Shown piece after piece: positions 17,259 through 26,173 of a stretch of DNA of 54,272 bases. Numbering within the stretch: the first letter of the stretch is position 1; the number at the start of each line of letters is the position of its first letter. The notes beneath the pieces were generated by a model. The model had not been told where the DNA came from, did not search any database, and was given only the letters and a program-made list of their open reading frames with translations. A program made the translations under genes and the position numbers. The stretch is taken from contig JAQTQQ010000007.1 in assembly GCA_028712175.1 (NCBI GenBank), positions 1 through 54,272 on the forward strand, written 5' to 3'. The DNA comes from Candidatus Omnitrophota bacterium (GTDB taxonomy: Bacteria > Omnitrophota > Gorgyraeia > Gygaellales > Profunditerraquicolaceae).

Positions 17259-17821
17259 TTATACAGCTTCCTTTTCTTTATGTAATCAAAAACTTTATCC
17301 GGGACAAGATAACCAAACGACTTACTCTCCTGAATACAAGCGCGCACTTCAAAACCCGAAACATCCACCGCCCGGATAGCTAAAGTCTGGATATAATGAG
17401 GTATTTTCTCAAGCGGGAACCCGGGCCTTGTGGCTACCACAAAATTTACCATTTTGATTATTTGGCTTAAATCCTTCCATTCGTTCAAATATTTAAGCAG
17501 GTCAGAGCCGATAATGAAATAAAGCTCATCCCGGGGAAATTTCGATTTCAATTCCTTTAAAGTATCAATTGTATAAGACCGGCCCTGGCGCTTAATCTCA
17601 ATATCGGATACCGCAAAGAATTTGTTGCTCTTAATTGCCAGCTTAAGCATTTTTAAGCGGTCATAGGCCGGAGCAATATTTATATTATCCTTATGCGGAG
17701 GAAGAGCTGTAGGAATAAAGATGATCTTATCTAACCTTAATTTTTCCCTTACCTCTTCTGCTAAAATCAAATGGCCAATGTGCACCGGGTTAAAGGTCCC
17801 GCCGAGAATACCGATTTTCAT
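17255..17821 (-). CDS. nadD: Nicotinate-nucleotide adenylyltransferase
   Basis: 188 residues. GGTFNPVHIGHL (GxFxPxHxGH) is the nucleotidyl-transfer signature. FIPTALPPHKDN and YFIIGSDLLKYLNEW are typical for NadD. Makes deamido-NAD from nicotinate mononucleotide and ATP. It overlaps proA by four bases. The usual downstream partner rsfS is absent and rpe follows instead. Confidence 0.93.
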   Translation of the reverse strand: MKIGILGGTFNPVHIGHLILAEEVREKLRLDKIIFIPTALPPHKDNINIAPAYDRLKMLKLAIKSNKFFAVSDIEIKRQGRSYTIDTLKELKSKFPRDELYFIIGSDLLKYLNEWKDLSQIIKMVNFVVATRPGFPLEKIPHYIQTLAIRAVDVSGFEVRACIQESKSFGYLVPDKVFDYIKKRKLYK

Positions 17822-19074
17822 TGCCGAACCTGGCCAGAGCCATAAACCGTATATTTATAAGTGGTCAGTTCTTCTAAGGCCATGGGCCCCCGGGCATGCA
17901 GCTTATCGGTTGAAATACCGATCTCGGCCCCCATACCGAACTGATTACCGTCGGTAAAACGGGTAGAGGCATTCACATAAACACAGGCTGAATCCACCTC
18001 TTTTAAAAACTTTTCTGCACTCTCATGGCTATCCGTAACAATGCTGTCTGAATGATGCGAGCCATATTCATTTATGTGCGCTATCGCACTGTCCAAACTA
18101 TCAACCACCTTAACTGAAAGGATTAAATCCAGGTACTCACTACGGTAATCCTTTTCACTTGCTAATTTTGTCCATTTGGCAATTCTTTTGGTTAAGGCGC
18201 ACCCGCGTATCTCAACTTGTGACTCTTTGAAAATCTTAAGCATCCCGGGTAGAAACCTTGCGGCAACATCCCGATGCACAAGCATGCTTTCCATGGCATT
18301 ACAGACTCCCGGTCTTTGTACCTTAGCATTAAAACAAATATTTTCGGCCATATTCAAATCTGCCTGTTCATCCACATAAACATGACAGATACCCTTATAA
18401 TGTTTAATCACCGGTATGCGCGAAGAGTTAACCACCCTATTAATCAACTGCTCACCTCCCCGGGGAATAACCAAATCAATATAATTATTCAGCTTAAGCA
18501 AAACATCTACCGCCTCATGCTCAACAGTATCAATCAAATTAATTGTCCCTTTTGGCAGGCCTGCTCCGAGCACAACCTTGTTTAAAATATTAAAAATGGC
18601 CAGGTTTGAATTCAGGGATTCGCTTCCACCGCGCAAAATAACGCTGTTGGCGGCTTTAAAACACAACCCGATACAATCCGAGGTAACATTCGGCCGGGAT
18701 TCATAAATTATAGCAACTACACCGATAGGCGTACGCACTTTATTAATCTTTAACCCGCTAGAAACTTCCCATGAACGGATAATCTCTCCGGCAGGATCCT
18801 TAAGCCTTGCCACTTCAAGCAAAGAATCGGCCATCTGCTTTATCCTTGAATCGGACAGGGTTAGGCGGTCGATAAAAACTTTATTCTTCCCCTTACAGGC
18901 AGAAATATCTTTTTTGTTGGCACTTAAAATGCGTTCGGTATTGGCCAATAACGCAGAGGCCATGTCCTCTAACACCGCATTCTTTGCCTCTGCCGGAAGT
19001 ATGGCTAACTTACGCGATGAGATTTGAGCAAGTTTAGCAACATTTTCTAAATTTTTACTTAGATCTTTCCGCAT
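17818..19074 (-). CDS. proA: Gamma-glutamyl phosphate reductase
   Basis: 418 residues, full length. Catalytic Cys in RPGVCNAMESMLV, nucleotide-fold segment PIGVVAIIYESRPNV, and C-terminal GPMALEELTTYKY all match ProA. Reduces glutamyl-5-phosphate to glutamate semialdehyde with NADPH in proline synthesis. It starts one base past the proB stop, and nadD follows with a 4-base overlap. Confidence 0.96.
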   Translation of the reverse strand: MRKDLSKNLENVAKLAQISSRKLAILPAEAKNAVLEDMASALLANTERILSANKKDISACKGKNKVFIDRLTLSDSRIKQMADSLLEVARLKDPAGEIIRSWEVSSGLKINKVRTPIGVVAIIYESRPNVTSDCIGLCFKAANSVILRGGSESLNSNLAIFNILNKVVLGAGLPKGTINLIDTVEHEAVDVLLKLNNYIDLVIPRGGEQLINRVVNSSRIPVIKHYKGICHVYVDEQADLNMAENICFNAKVQRPGVCNAMESMLVHRDVAARFLPGMLKIFKESQVEIRGCALTKRIAKWTKLASEKDYRSEYLDLILSVKVVDSLDSAIAHINEYGSHHSDSIVTDSHESAEKFLKEVDSACVYVNASTRFTDGNQFGMGAEIGISTDKLHARGPMALEELTTYKYTVYGSGQVRQ

Positions 19075-19075
19075 T

Positions 19076-19843
19076 TTATTTAGGCAAGAATATTGTCCCC
19101 TCAGAAAAAGGATTTTCCGCTAACCTGGCAATAACACCCTTCTCAGCTCCGTTAGCAATCACGCAAGGAAGGCCCTCCTCAACAGCGATACGCGCCGCCT
19201 CTATTTTTGTCACCATGCCCCCGACACAAGTATTTTTACTGGTCGGACAGGCAAGAGATTTAATTTCACCGGTAATTTTATTTACCCTTCGTATAATATT
19301 TCTATCCCTATCCATAAGACCGTCAACATCAGAGAGAATAATCAATAAATCAGCACCGACAAGAATAGAAACTAAGGCTGAAAGCCGGTCATTATCCCCC
19401 AGCTTGATTTCTTCCGTAGCGACTGTATCATTTTCATTTATAATCGGAACACATTTTAATTTTAACAAAGTATTTAATGTGTTTTTAGCATTATGGTAGC
19501 GCAAGCCAAGAAAATCATCCCAGGTTAAAAGAAGCTGAGCGCAATTTAAACGGTGTTTATTTAACGCGAGCTTATAAACGTGCATCAACTCGTGCTGGCC
19601 TATGGCAGCGGCAGCCTGCAGGCGCGCAAGCTCTTTAGGGCGGCTGCGTAACCTTAAGATTGACATACCTAAAGCGATTGCCCCGCTTGAAACAAGCACT
19701 ACCTCCTTACCTTCATTAATCAAACCGGATACCTGACGGGCGATACCATGCACTAAAGCCGTATCCAGCTTATTTTTAACAGGGCTAAAAAGGCTGGAGC
19801 CGATTTTGACAACAATCCTTTTATATTTTTTTTGCGACCGCAT
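19076..19843 (-). CDS. proB: Glutamate 5-kinase lacking the PUA domain
   Basis: 255 residues: the amino-acid-kinase domain only (KIGSSLF, VSSGAIALG, NENDTVATEEIKLGDND, GGMVTKIEAARIA). The PUA domain of about 100 residues found in E. coli ProB is missing, and the gene ends on a normal stop one base before proA, so this is a natural short form and not a frameshift. It phosphorylates glutamate for proline synthesis. Its start overlaps the end of obgE by 23 bases. Confidence 0.94.
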   Translation of the reverse strand: MRSQKKYKRIVVKIGSSLFSPVKNKLDTALVHGIARQVSGLINEGKEVVLVSSGAIALGMSILRLRSRPKELARLQAAAAIGQHELMHVYKLALNKHRLNCAQLLLTWDDFLGLRYHNAKNTLNTLLKLKCVPIINENDTVATEEIKLGDNDRLSALVSILVGADLLIILSDVDGLMDRDRNIIRRVNKITGEIKSLACPTSKNTCVGGMVTKIEAARIAVEEGLPCVIANGAEKGVIARLAENPFSEGTIFLPK

Positions 19844-20774
19844 TGACTAACTCCTCTAAATTATTTTTCTCCAGCGCCGAAATTGCATAAACCGGCTTTT
19901 TAATTAACTTCTTAAACCGTTTTAAATTCTCTTCAGCGCCGCTAATGTCCATTTTATTGGCGCAGACAACCTGTGGCTTCCTGTAAACTTCCTTACTGTA
20001 TTTTTTTAACTCTGAATTTATCTTCTTATAATCATCTACCGGATCTCTGCCCTCAAAACCAGCCATATCCAATAGGTGGATTAAAACTTTTACCCGCTCA
20101 ACATGTTTTAGGAATTTATCCCCCAAACCACGGCCTTCTGAAGCACCCGAAATTAAGCCGGGAATATCAGCAATAACAAATCTTCTATGTTCCGCATTTA
20201 CCACCCCTAAAACAGGGGCAGTGGTCGTAAACGGATACGAAGCGATTTTTGGATGCGCGTTGGAAATCGCAGAAATTAAAGTAGATTTACCCGCGTTCGG
20301 AAATCCAACTACCCCTACATCGGCAAGGAGCTTTAAATTCAGAATAAGTGTTTTTTCTTCTCCCGGTTCACCCGGAGTGGCTTCTTTACGATGCCAACTG
20401 CCTATGCCGCCCTTACCGCCTCGAGCAACAATTACTGATACACCATCTTCATCCAAATCACGCAGGATAGAGCCTGTTGCCTCGTCCTGAATAATTGTAC
20501 CTAATGGAACACGGACAATTACGTCTTCTGCGCCTCTCCCCTTTTTATGGTTACTTTGACCATGTCCGCCGTTTGAACCGAAAAAATGCCTGTGATGTTG
20601 GAAATCAAGAAGCGTAAGCAGGTTATGGTCCACCTGGAAAACTATATCCGCCCCTTTTCCTCCATCTCCTCCGTCAGGCTTACCCTGGCGCTGATACTTA
20701 TCGCGGTATAAACTTTGACAACCTCTGCCGCCGCTTCCGGCCCGCACATTAATTTTAGCGCTATCAATAAACAC
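19821..20774 (-). CDS. obgE: GTPase Obg/CgtA, short form
   Basis: 317 residues. Gly-rich N-terminal Obg fold (about 1-155, with GSGGRGCQSLYRD and GGDGGKGAD), then a G domain: GFPNAGKSTLI (G1), DIPGLI (G3), NKMD (G4) and SALE (G5). The C-terminal OCT domain is absent. It acts in 50S maturation and stress signalling. It starts 6 bases after rplU. The gene rpmA (L27), usually between rplU and obgE, is missing here. Confidence 0.95.
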   Translation of the reverse strand: MFIDSAKINVRAGSGGRGCQSLYRDKYQRQGKPDGGDGGKGADIVFQVDHNLLTLLDFQHHRHFFGSNGGHGQSNHKKGRGAEDVIVRVPLGTIIQDEATGSILRDLDEDGVSVIVARGGKGGIGSWHRKEATPGEPGEEKTLILNLKLLADVGVVGFPNAGKSTLISAISNAHPKIASYPFTTTAPVLGVVNAEHRRFVIADIPGLISGASEGRGLGDKFLKHVERVKVLIHLLDMAGFEGRDPVDDYKKINSELKKYSKEVYRKPQVVCANKMDISGAEENLKRFKKLIKKPVYAISALEKNNLEELVNAVAKKI

Positions 20775-20780
20775 TTAAGA

Positions 20781-21098
20781 TTATATGCCTAATTCAATAG
20801 ATTTAATCTTCAATTCGGTAAGTTGAGCACGATGGCCTTTTGTCCAATGCATGGCCTTTCTGCGGCGGTATTTAAAAGCAATGGTCTTTTCGCCTAGAAA
20901 CTGTTTTAAAACTGCGGCCTGGACTTTGGCGCCTTTAACATAAGGAGTTCCGACCTCAACTTTTTTATCCTTTGAAACCAATAAAACCTTATCTATGGTA
21001 ATACTGTCTCCTTTAGCAACTACCTGCTTGTTTACTTCAATGACATCGTCTTTTTTTACATTATACTGCTTTGATCCAACCTCAATTATTGCATACAT
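20781..21098 (-). CDS. rplU: 50S ribosomal protein L21
   Basis: 105 residues, standard L21 length. Begins MYAIIEVGSKQYNVKKDDVI and carries the RRRKAMHWTKGHRAQLTELKI tail region typical of L21. A GAGGAGG ribosome site precedes the ATG. It is the first gene of the long operon running to 7842, driven by the promoter at 21188-21216. The leader of about 80 bases contains a short AAGGGC...GCCTT stem, possibly autogenous control. Confidence 0.95.
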   Translation of the reverse strand: MYAIIEVGSKQYNVKKDDVIEVNKQVVAKGDSITIDKVLLVSKDKKVEVGTPYVKGAKVQAAVLKQFLGEKTIAFKYRRRKAMHWTKGHRAQLTELKIKSIELGI

Positions 21099-21187
21099 TT
21101 GACTGCCTCCTCAACCTTGCCGCATGCCTACCGGATAAAATAAGGCAATATGGCCCTTAAATAAAATTAGTTAAACTTGAATTTGAT

Positions 21188-21216
21188 ATTATATACCTGA
21201 TGAAACTGAGGGTCAA
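21188..21216 (-). promoter_or_regulatory. Strong sigma70 promoter of the rplU operon
   Basis: TTGACC (21216-21211), 17-base spacer, perfect TATAAT (21193-21188). The -35 box overlaps the stop codon of rng. This separates the rplU run from the pilus/rng run transcriptionally. Confidence 0.8.
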
Positions 21217-22655
21217 GCTATTTTGATGTCTTCTAAATGCGCAGTTGGGTTTGAGATCAGGTTAATCTTTACCCTATATTTGTGCTCAATTGCGCGCAGG
21301 GCCTCCTTATCTTTTAAGATTTCATCGACCACAGGCGCAGCTAAAGTAAGTGAGGCCTGTTTTAAGGATTTACCCTTAAGATAGCGCTTAAGCTCTTTTA
21401 AGGCAAAAATTCCCAAAGTTTGAGGTGAACGCAGCTTGCCTTTACCCTTACAATACGGACAGGGGTGAAAGGAAAGCATCTGCACGGTTTTGTGGATTCG
21501 TTCCCGGGTCATCTCCAGTATTCCGAATTTAGATATTCCCAGAATATCATATTTAGCGCGGTCTCCGGATAAAGCTTTTTTAAAAATATTAAGCAGCTCC
21601 CGACGGTGGCCTTCACGCTCCATATCAATAAAATCAATTACGATTATACCTCCTAAATCACGCAATACCAGCTGGCGGGCAATCTCAACGGCAGCTTCGG
21701 CATTAACCTTAAAAGCCATTTCTTCTTGATTTACCTTCTTCTTAAAACCGCCGCTATTTACGTCGATTACAACTAAACCCTCTGTCGGCTCAATAATCAA
21801 ATAAGCCTTGGACTTCATATAGACATGGCTTTCAAAGATGTGATTAATCTGCTTTTCCACGTCTTTTGCGCCAAAAAGGTCATCCCCTCTGTAAAGTTCT
21901 ACTTTTTTACACAGATAATTCAAGAATGTGCGCATAAAATGCTGAATACGGTAAAATTCAGGCTTAGAATCAACGATAAGCTTGGTAATATCTTCGGTGA
22001 AAGAATCCCGGATTGCGCGCAAAGGCAGGTCATACTCTTCATAAATCAAAGACGGCGCTTTTTTATCCTGCGCAATTTTCTCCAGGCGTTTCCACAGTTT
22101 ATAAAGAAACTGTGCATCGCGGGTTAGCTCCTGGCTGGAACGGCCGCTAGCGGCAGTGCGCACAATAAAACCTACCTGATCAGGAAATTTAAGCCCTTTA
22201 AAAATTTCGCGCAGGCGCTTTCTTTCTCCTTCGTCTTCAATACGCCGCGATATTCCTCCCTGTTTGTCCAGGGGCATAATTACTAAATACCTTCCGGCGA
22301 GTCCTATCTGCGTAGAAAGCCGCGGGCCCTTAGTACCAAAAGACTCTTTAACCACCTGGACTAAAACCTCTTGGCCCTTTTTTACCTCTTTAATCGGGGT
22401 TTGCTGCGGCGACTCTACTGACTCATAAGCAGACTCGATTTCCGAAAGATACAGAAAACCGTTCTTAGGCAAGCCGATATCCACAAAAGCTGCCCCAATA
22501 GACGGCATGACCGCCTCTATCCTTCCCTTATAAATATTACCGACGATAGTACGGTCCTGCGGCCGCTCAATATGAAATTCCAAAAGCTGCCCGTCGCTAA
22601 CTATAGCAACGCGCTTTTCTTGCGCTTCAGAATTAATTAAAATTTCCTTGGACAT
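21213..22655 (-). CDS. rng: Ribonuclease G/E
   Basis: 480 residues, the RNase G size class without the long degradosome tail of RNase E. An S1 domain lies at about 35-125 (VGNIYKGRIEAVMPSIGAAFVDIG). The catalytic DNase-I-like region includes VIDVNSGGF and IDFIDM with the metal-binding Asp residues, and CPYCKGKG is the Zn-link cysteine pair. It performs 5'-end-dependent endonuclease cleavage in rRNA processing and mRNA decay. It overlaps the DUF2344 gene by 23 bases. The association of rng, DUF2344 and rplU-obgE is common. Confidence 0.94.
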   Translation of the reverse strand: MSKEILINSEAQEKRVAIVSDGQLLEFHIERPQDRTIVGNIYKGRIEAVMPSIGAAFVDIGLPKNGFLYLSEIESAYESVESPQQTPIKEVKKGQEVLVQVVKESFGTKGPRLSTQIGLAGRYLVIMPLDKQGGISRRIEDEGERKRLREIFKGLKFPDQVGFIVRTAASGRSSQELTRDAQFLYKLWKRLEKIAQDKKAPSLIYEEYDLPLRAIRDSFTEDITKLIVDSKPEFYRIQHFMRTFLNYLCKKVELYRGDDLFGAKDVEKQINHIFESHVYMKSKAYLIIEPTEGLVVIDVNSGGFKKKVNQEEMAFKVNAEAAVEIARQLVLRDLGGIIVIDFIDMEREGHRRELLNIFKKALSGDRAKYDILGISKFGILEMTRERIHKTVQMLSFHPCPYCKGKGKLRSPQTLGIFALKELKRYLKGKSLKQASLTLAAPVVDEILKDKEALRAIEHKYRVKINLISNPTAHLEDIKIA

Positions 22656-22938
22656 CTTTAATCCGGATCCCTTCTGGTAATTGTCTTTGCAGCCTATTTC
22701 TAAAATGATCCGGTTCGACCGGAAATTTTAAGACGATTATAGCTTCTTCGCTATCGCTTTCAACCCCTAATTTTAATGCTCTTTTTAAGCTTAATTTAGG
22801 ATGGGGATTGAAGCCTTCCGACATCTTTAAAGGCAAATCCGCCCGGCGCATAGCACGCATAAATAGGCGCATAAGGTCTAAATGCGAAATAAAACGCATC
22901 AGGCCTTGCTTAGAAAAAATAAAATTAACTTTATACAC
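22633..22938 (-). CDS. Short DUF2344 protein (radical-SAM-linked family)
   Basis: 101 residues, starting at GTG with AGAAAGG upstream. YKVNFIFSKQGLMRFISHLDLMRLF and SEGFNPHPKLSLKRAL are hallmarks of DUF2344/TIGR03936, normally about 200-230 residues or fused to a radical-SAM enzyme. Only the N-terminal half is present, and the stop lies inside rng's start, so it is either a compact form or has lost its C-terminal half. In many genomes the family sits next to rng, as here. Its biochemical role is not established; a link to rRNA or tRNA modification is often suggested by neighbours. Confidence 0.8.
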   Translation of the reverse strand: MYKVNFIFSKQGLMRFISHLDLMRLFMRAMRRADLPLKMSEGFNPHPKLSLKRALKLGVESDSEEAIIVLKFPVEPDHFRNRLQRQLPEGIRIKDVQGNFN

Positions 22939-22950
22939 GACAAACCTTTC

Positions 22951-24651
22951 TTATCTCTTTTTCTTGCGGGCGGCGGGTACTTTATTTGGCTCCGCGGAAG
23001 GTCTTTGATTCAACCTTTCTTCAAGCTTAGTCAACTCCTCAGGAGAATAATCGTTAGGCTTAACAATCCGGGCGGTAATAAATATGAGCAGGTCTATTTT
23101 TTCAACACTATCTTCATCGCGGCCAAAAAACTTTCCTACCCATGGCAAATCAACCAGAAAAGGAATTCCCACCCTTGTTTTGGTTTTAACATCTTTAAGC
23201 AGTCCGCCTATAACAATAGTTTCTCCGTCGTTAAGCAATACCTGGGTCTGGGCCTCCCGCACATCGATAATAGGATATTCTGTTGTCGTCTGTTCCTCTC
23301 CGGCAGTAGAAGTAGCCGTAACAGTAGCATCTGAAGAAGTAATACTCGGGTGGACAATCATATTGATATACCCTTCTTCACTGATTTGCGGGACAACATT
23401 CAGGCGTATACCAATCTCCTGATAATAATCCAGCGTCTGGGTAACAGTCGGGCCGCTGGTATCATTACCCGCCGTAACCGTAGATTGTAATATAGGCGTA
23501 TGGTATCCGACCAACATCGATGCTTCCTGATTATCAAGAGTAAGAATGCTGGGAGCGGACAAGGTATTAGTGCTCGAATCGCTTTCCAAAGCGTGCACAA
23601 TTGCTTCAAACTGCGTCCCGGTTAATTTCCTAAAAACAAACTCGCCTCCTGCGGTATATGGATTTGCAGCAGTAAGCAGGGCACCGGAAGCCGTGCCTAA
23701 AGCATGGCCGCCGATAGCCTGCTTACCCTGCCTTATTGTTTGCGTAGTAATCGCTGCAGATTCGGCATTAGTAGAAGAACCTAACCCCCAGTCAACACCC
23801 AAATCTTTTAGTTTAGTTTTGTTGACCTCCATAAACTTGGTCTCAACCAACACCTGCCTAGGCTTAATATCGATCTTTGGCAAAATAACATTCCGGATCT
23901 TATCAAGGGTACTTGCGGTATCGGTAACAACCAGCATCTTTGATTTTACGGAAGGGTCAAATTCCGCTTTCTTCATTACCGTCTCGCCTGCGGCGTTCTT
24001 CTCATAAGAAACAGTTTCAGCCTTGACAGCATCAGCTTGTTCCCTTATCAACGCAGAGCTTGAAGCCTTGGTATCTTTACCGATCTGAAATGTCCCGAAT
24101 TGCCAGCCCTTTTGCCCGCGCATATAAAGAACCGATATCCTGCCGCGGGGAGAAAGCAAAGGTATGATTATTTTCTGCGCGTCCTGCGCATCTAAAAACT
24201 TTAAGGTAATAATATCTGTCTGCAGCGGCTCTTCAGCGGCAATTTTCGCCACATTTTCCATCTTAGTCACTAAAATCACATTGCCTTGCTTCTGATAACC
24301 AAAACCATAAGTCTTTAAAATTACATCCAGCGCTATCTCCCAAGGAACATCTGAAAGGCGCACAGATATATTCCCTATTACATCAGGGGTAGTTACGATA
24401 TTTACTCCGGACTTATAAGATATAATTTTAAGCACATTATTAATATCCGCCTCTTTAAAATCAAAGGTTACATTTTCCTGGCTGGAAACTACCCCCATAG
24501 AAGAAAGTTCCTGGGGTTTAGAATTAATACCTGCCGGATCCACTGCAAGCTGGCCGGATGCGGCAATCTGGCCAGGGGAACTCAATACTTCCTGGCCTGC
24601 AAAAGCCAAAGCATAAAAAGTAAAAACAAATATAAAGAATATTTTTTTCAT
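22951..24651 (-). CDS. pilQ: Type IV pilus secretin
   Basis: 566 residues. Signal peptide (FIFVFTFYALAFAGQ), an STN-like short domain (VTFDFKEADINNVLKIISYK), a second N-domain, then the secretin core: ALESDSSTNTLSAPSILTLDNQEAS and VGIPFLVDLPWVGKFFG (family VPxLGxIPxLGxLF). A tail rich in Pro, Arg and Lys ends the protein. There is no peptidoglycan-binding AMIN domain, so it is shorter than proteobacterial PilQ. It forms the outer-membrane pore through which pili pass. It overlaps pilP by four bases. Confidence 0.93.
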   Translation of the reverse strand: MKKIFFIFVFTFYALAFAGQEVLSSPGQIAASGQLAVDPAGINSKPQELSSMGVVSSQENVTFDFKEADINNVLKIISYKSGVNIVTTPDVIGNISVRLSDVPWEIALDVILKTYGFGYQKQGNVILVTKMENVAKIAAEEPLQTDIITLKFLDAQDAQKIIIPLLSPRGRISVLYMRGQKGWQFGTFQIGKDTKASSSALIREQADAVKAETVSYEKNAAGETVMKKAEFDPSVKSKMLVVTDTASTLDKIRNVILPKIDIKPRQVLVETKFMEVNKTKLKDLGVDWGLGSSTNAESAAITTQTIRQGKQAIGGHALGTASGALLTAANPYTAGGEFVFRKLTGTQFEAIVHALESDSSTNTLSAPSILTLDNQEASMLVGYHTPILQSTVTAGNDTSGPTVTQTLDYYQEIGIRLNVVPQISEEGYINMIVHPSITSSDATVTATSTAGEEQTTTEYPIIDVREAQTQVLLNDGETIVIGGLLKDVKTKTRVGIPFLVDLPWVGKFFGRDEDSVEKIDLLIFITARIVKPNDYSPEELTKLEERLNQRPSAEPNKVPAARKKKR

Positions 24652-25016
24652 TCTGCTCCCTTCTTAGTTAACTCTACCTCCGAAAGCTCTCCATTTTTGA
24701 TGAAAATTACTTTATTCTCAAGGATCTTTAAAACACGGTAATCTCCAACGGGGTCTCCGATTCCAACTACCATGGAGTTGACAATGGCAAAACAGCGCCC
24801 GTATTTATCATAAATAATTCCTTCTATCGATAGCCCTGCTCCGGATGCGGCTTCCTCTTGTTTGTCAAGTTTAAGCAGCCTGCCTTCAGGAGTAACCAGC
24901 GGGATAAACGGATTACGCCTGCCCCTTGGGTTATAGGCAAAATCATTCTGACAAAATGCCGGAGACAAGGTTAATACTAAAAACAAAATAATTAAAATTT
25001 TCCTATTTAGTAACAT
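24648..25016 (-). CDS. pilP: Type IV pilus assembly protein PilP
   Basis: 122 residues. N-terminal signal (ILIILFLVLTLSPAFCQND; the Cys near the end of the hydrophobic run could be a lipobox), then RRNPFIPL and LSIEGIIYDKYGRCFAIVN, like the PilP beta domain that links PilMNO to PilQ. Overlaps pilO by 14 bases and pilQ by 4 bases. Confidence 0.85.
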   Translation of the reverse strand: MLLNRKILIILFLVLTLSPAFCQNDFAYNPRGRRNPFIPLVTPEGRLLKLDKQEEAASGAGLSIEGIIYDKYGRCFAIVNSMVVGIGDPVGDYRVLKILENKVIFIKNGELSEVELTKKGAE

Positions 25017-25569
25017 AAGTTTTTATTACCAGGCTAACCTTTTGCTTCATATAATCCGACAGCTGCGTCGAAATCTTTAATTCGCTGACCCCCATAAAGA
25101 CCTGAGAATGCTCAAGGGCATTAATAAACTTGCCCAGGTTATGGTAATCACATACAAGATCCAAATTAATCAGATACGGAATAAATTTATCCGACACCCC
25201 GGATGTTTTTGCAGTCTTTACCTCATAGCTGGGGCGTATTTGAGAAATCATGATATCAAATTTATTTGCCTGCCTTGAAATATCCTTGAGAAGCCCCGAA
25301 ATCTGGTTTTCTGAAAGAATCTTGGAAGACTTTGCCGGAGCCTTCTCCAGGCGTACACTCTGCTTATCCTTGGAAACACGCATACTCTCCAAATCACGGT
25401 TTAAATTTGCGATATCTTTTTCTATGCGTGCGATCTTTGGGTCTAAGCTTTTTAACCCGGATACTTGGGCCTTTAAAATAAAACTTAAATCAACATAAAC
25501 AATCAAGACGCAAAAAATCACAATTAATATTTTCTTTTGATTATCTAATTGTATATTTGCTAGGCTCAT
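25003..25569 (-). CDS. pilO: Type IV pilus inner-membrane protein PilO
   Basis: 188 residues: short cytoplasmic start, one membrane span (ILIVIFCVLIVYVDLSFIL), coiled coil (IEKDIANLNRDLESMRVSK), then a ferredoxin-like periplasmic domain (YLINLDLVCDYHNLGKFINAL). It pairs with PilN in the alignment complex. Overlaps pilN by four bases. Confidence 0.88.
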   Translation of the reverse strand: MSLANIQLDNQKKILIVIFCVLIVYVDLSFILKAQVSGLKSLDPKIARIEKDIANLNRDLESMRVSKDKQSVRLEKAPAKSSKILSENQISGLLKDISRQANKFDIMISQIRPSYEVKTAKTSGVSDKFIPYLINLDLVCDYHNLGKFINALEHSQVFMGVSELKISTQLSDYMKQKVSLVIKTYVTK

Positions 25570-26171
25570 TTATTTTTTAAAACCCCGGTAAAAACAAAAT
25601 CTGCGACATCATACCCCTCAATATTTCTTTTTTGCACGTTACTTAGTTCAAACCCGGAAAAGTCTTTTGAGAATGCGGTATCCGCTTTCAGATTATCCAA
25701 CAGCTTATGGATCAAGCCAACCTCTTCCCTTTCCAAGGAAACAACTGAACCCTGTATGGTTATGTTCTTGCTATTAACCGTTATATCATTAAACCAAACA
25801 CCGGCAGGCAGGTTAAGGCTTAATTTGTTTAATTTCTGCGCCCAAAGGACTCTCTGATTATTTAAAACCTGTGTAATACCGGCCTCCTGATAAACGGCAG
25901 AAAATTCTTTATTAAACTCATCAAATGCTTTTTTCTGCGGCTCCATCGCTAGCCACTTCCTGTTCAACGAAACAAGTTTACCGTTTTTAAAAATGACCGC
26001 GGCGGCAAAATAAAGATGCGCCAGAACGAATATCCCTAATAATACCGGAATAGCATAAATAAACAACTGATCCTGATTAAACCCCAGACTGCTTTTAACA
26101 GATACCTGTTCCGGGTTTTTAGCCCTGACCTTAACCCTTAATTCTTCCGGTAATAAATTTATTTCGATCAT
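25566..26171 (-). CDS. pilN: Type IV pilus inner-membrane protein PilN
   Basis: 201 residues starting MIEINLLPEELR, the conserved cytoplasmic N-terminus of PilN that binds PilM. One membrane span (YAIPVLLGIFVLAHLYF), a coiled-coil stretch, and a small periplasmic domain (VWFNDITVNSKNITIQGSV). Starts two bases after pilM ends. Confidence 0.9.
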   Translation of the reverse strand: MIEINLLPEELRVKVRAKNPEQVSVKSSLGFNQDQLFIYAIPVLLGIFVLAHLYFAAAVIFKNGKLVSLNRKWLAMEPQKKAFDEFNKEFSAVYQEAGITQVLNNQRVLWAQKLNKLSLNLPAGVWFNDITVNSKNITIQGSVVSLEREEVGLIHKLLDNLKADTAFSKDFSGFELSNVQKRNIEGYDVADFVFTGVLKNK

Positions 26172-26173
26172 AT

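Noticed and set aside
23546-24007. Plus-strand ORF of 153 codons
   Set aside because: Antisense to pilQ; no start signals and low-complexity Ser/Val composition.
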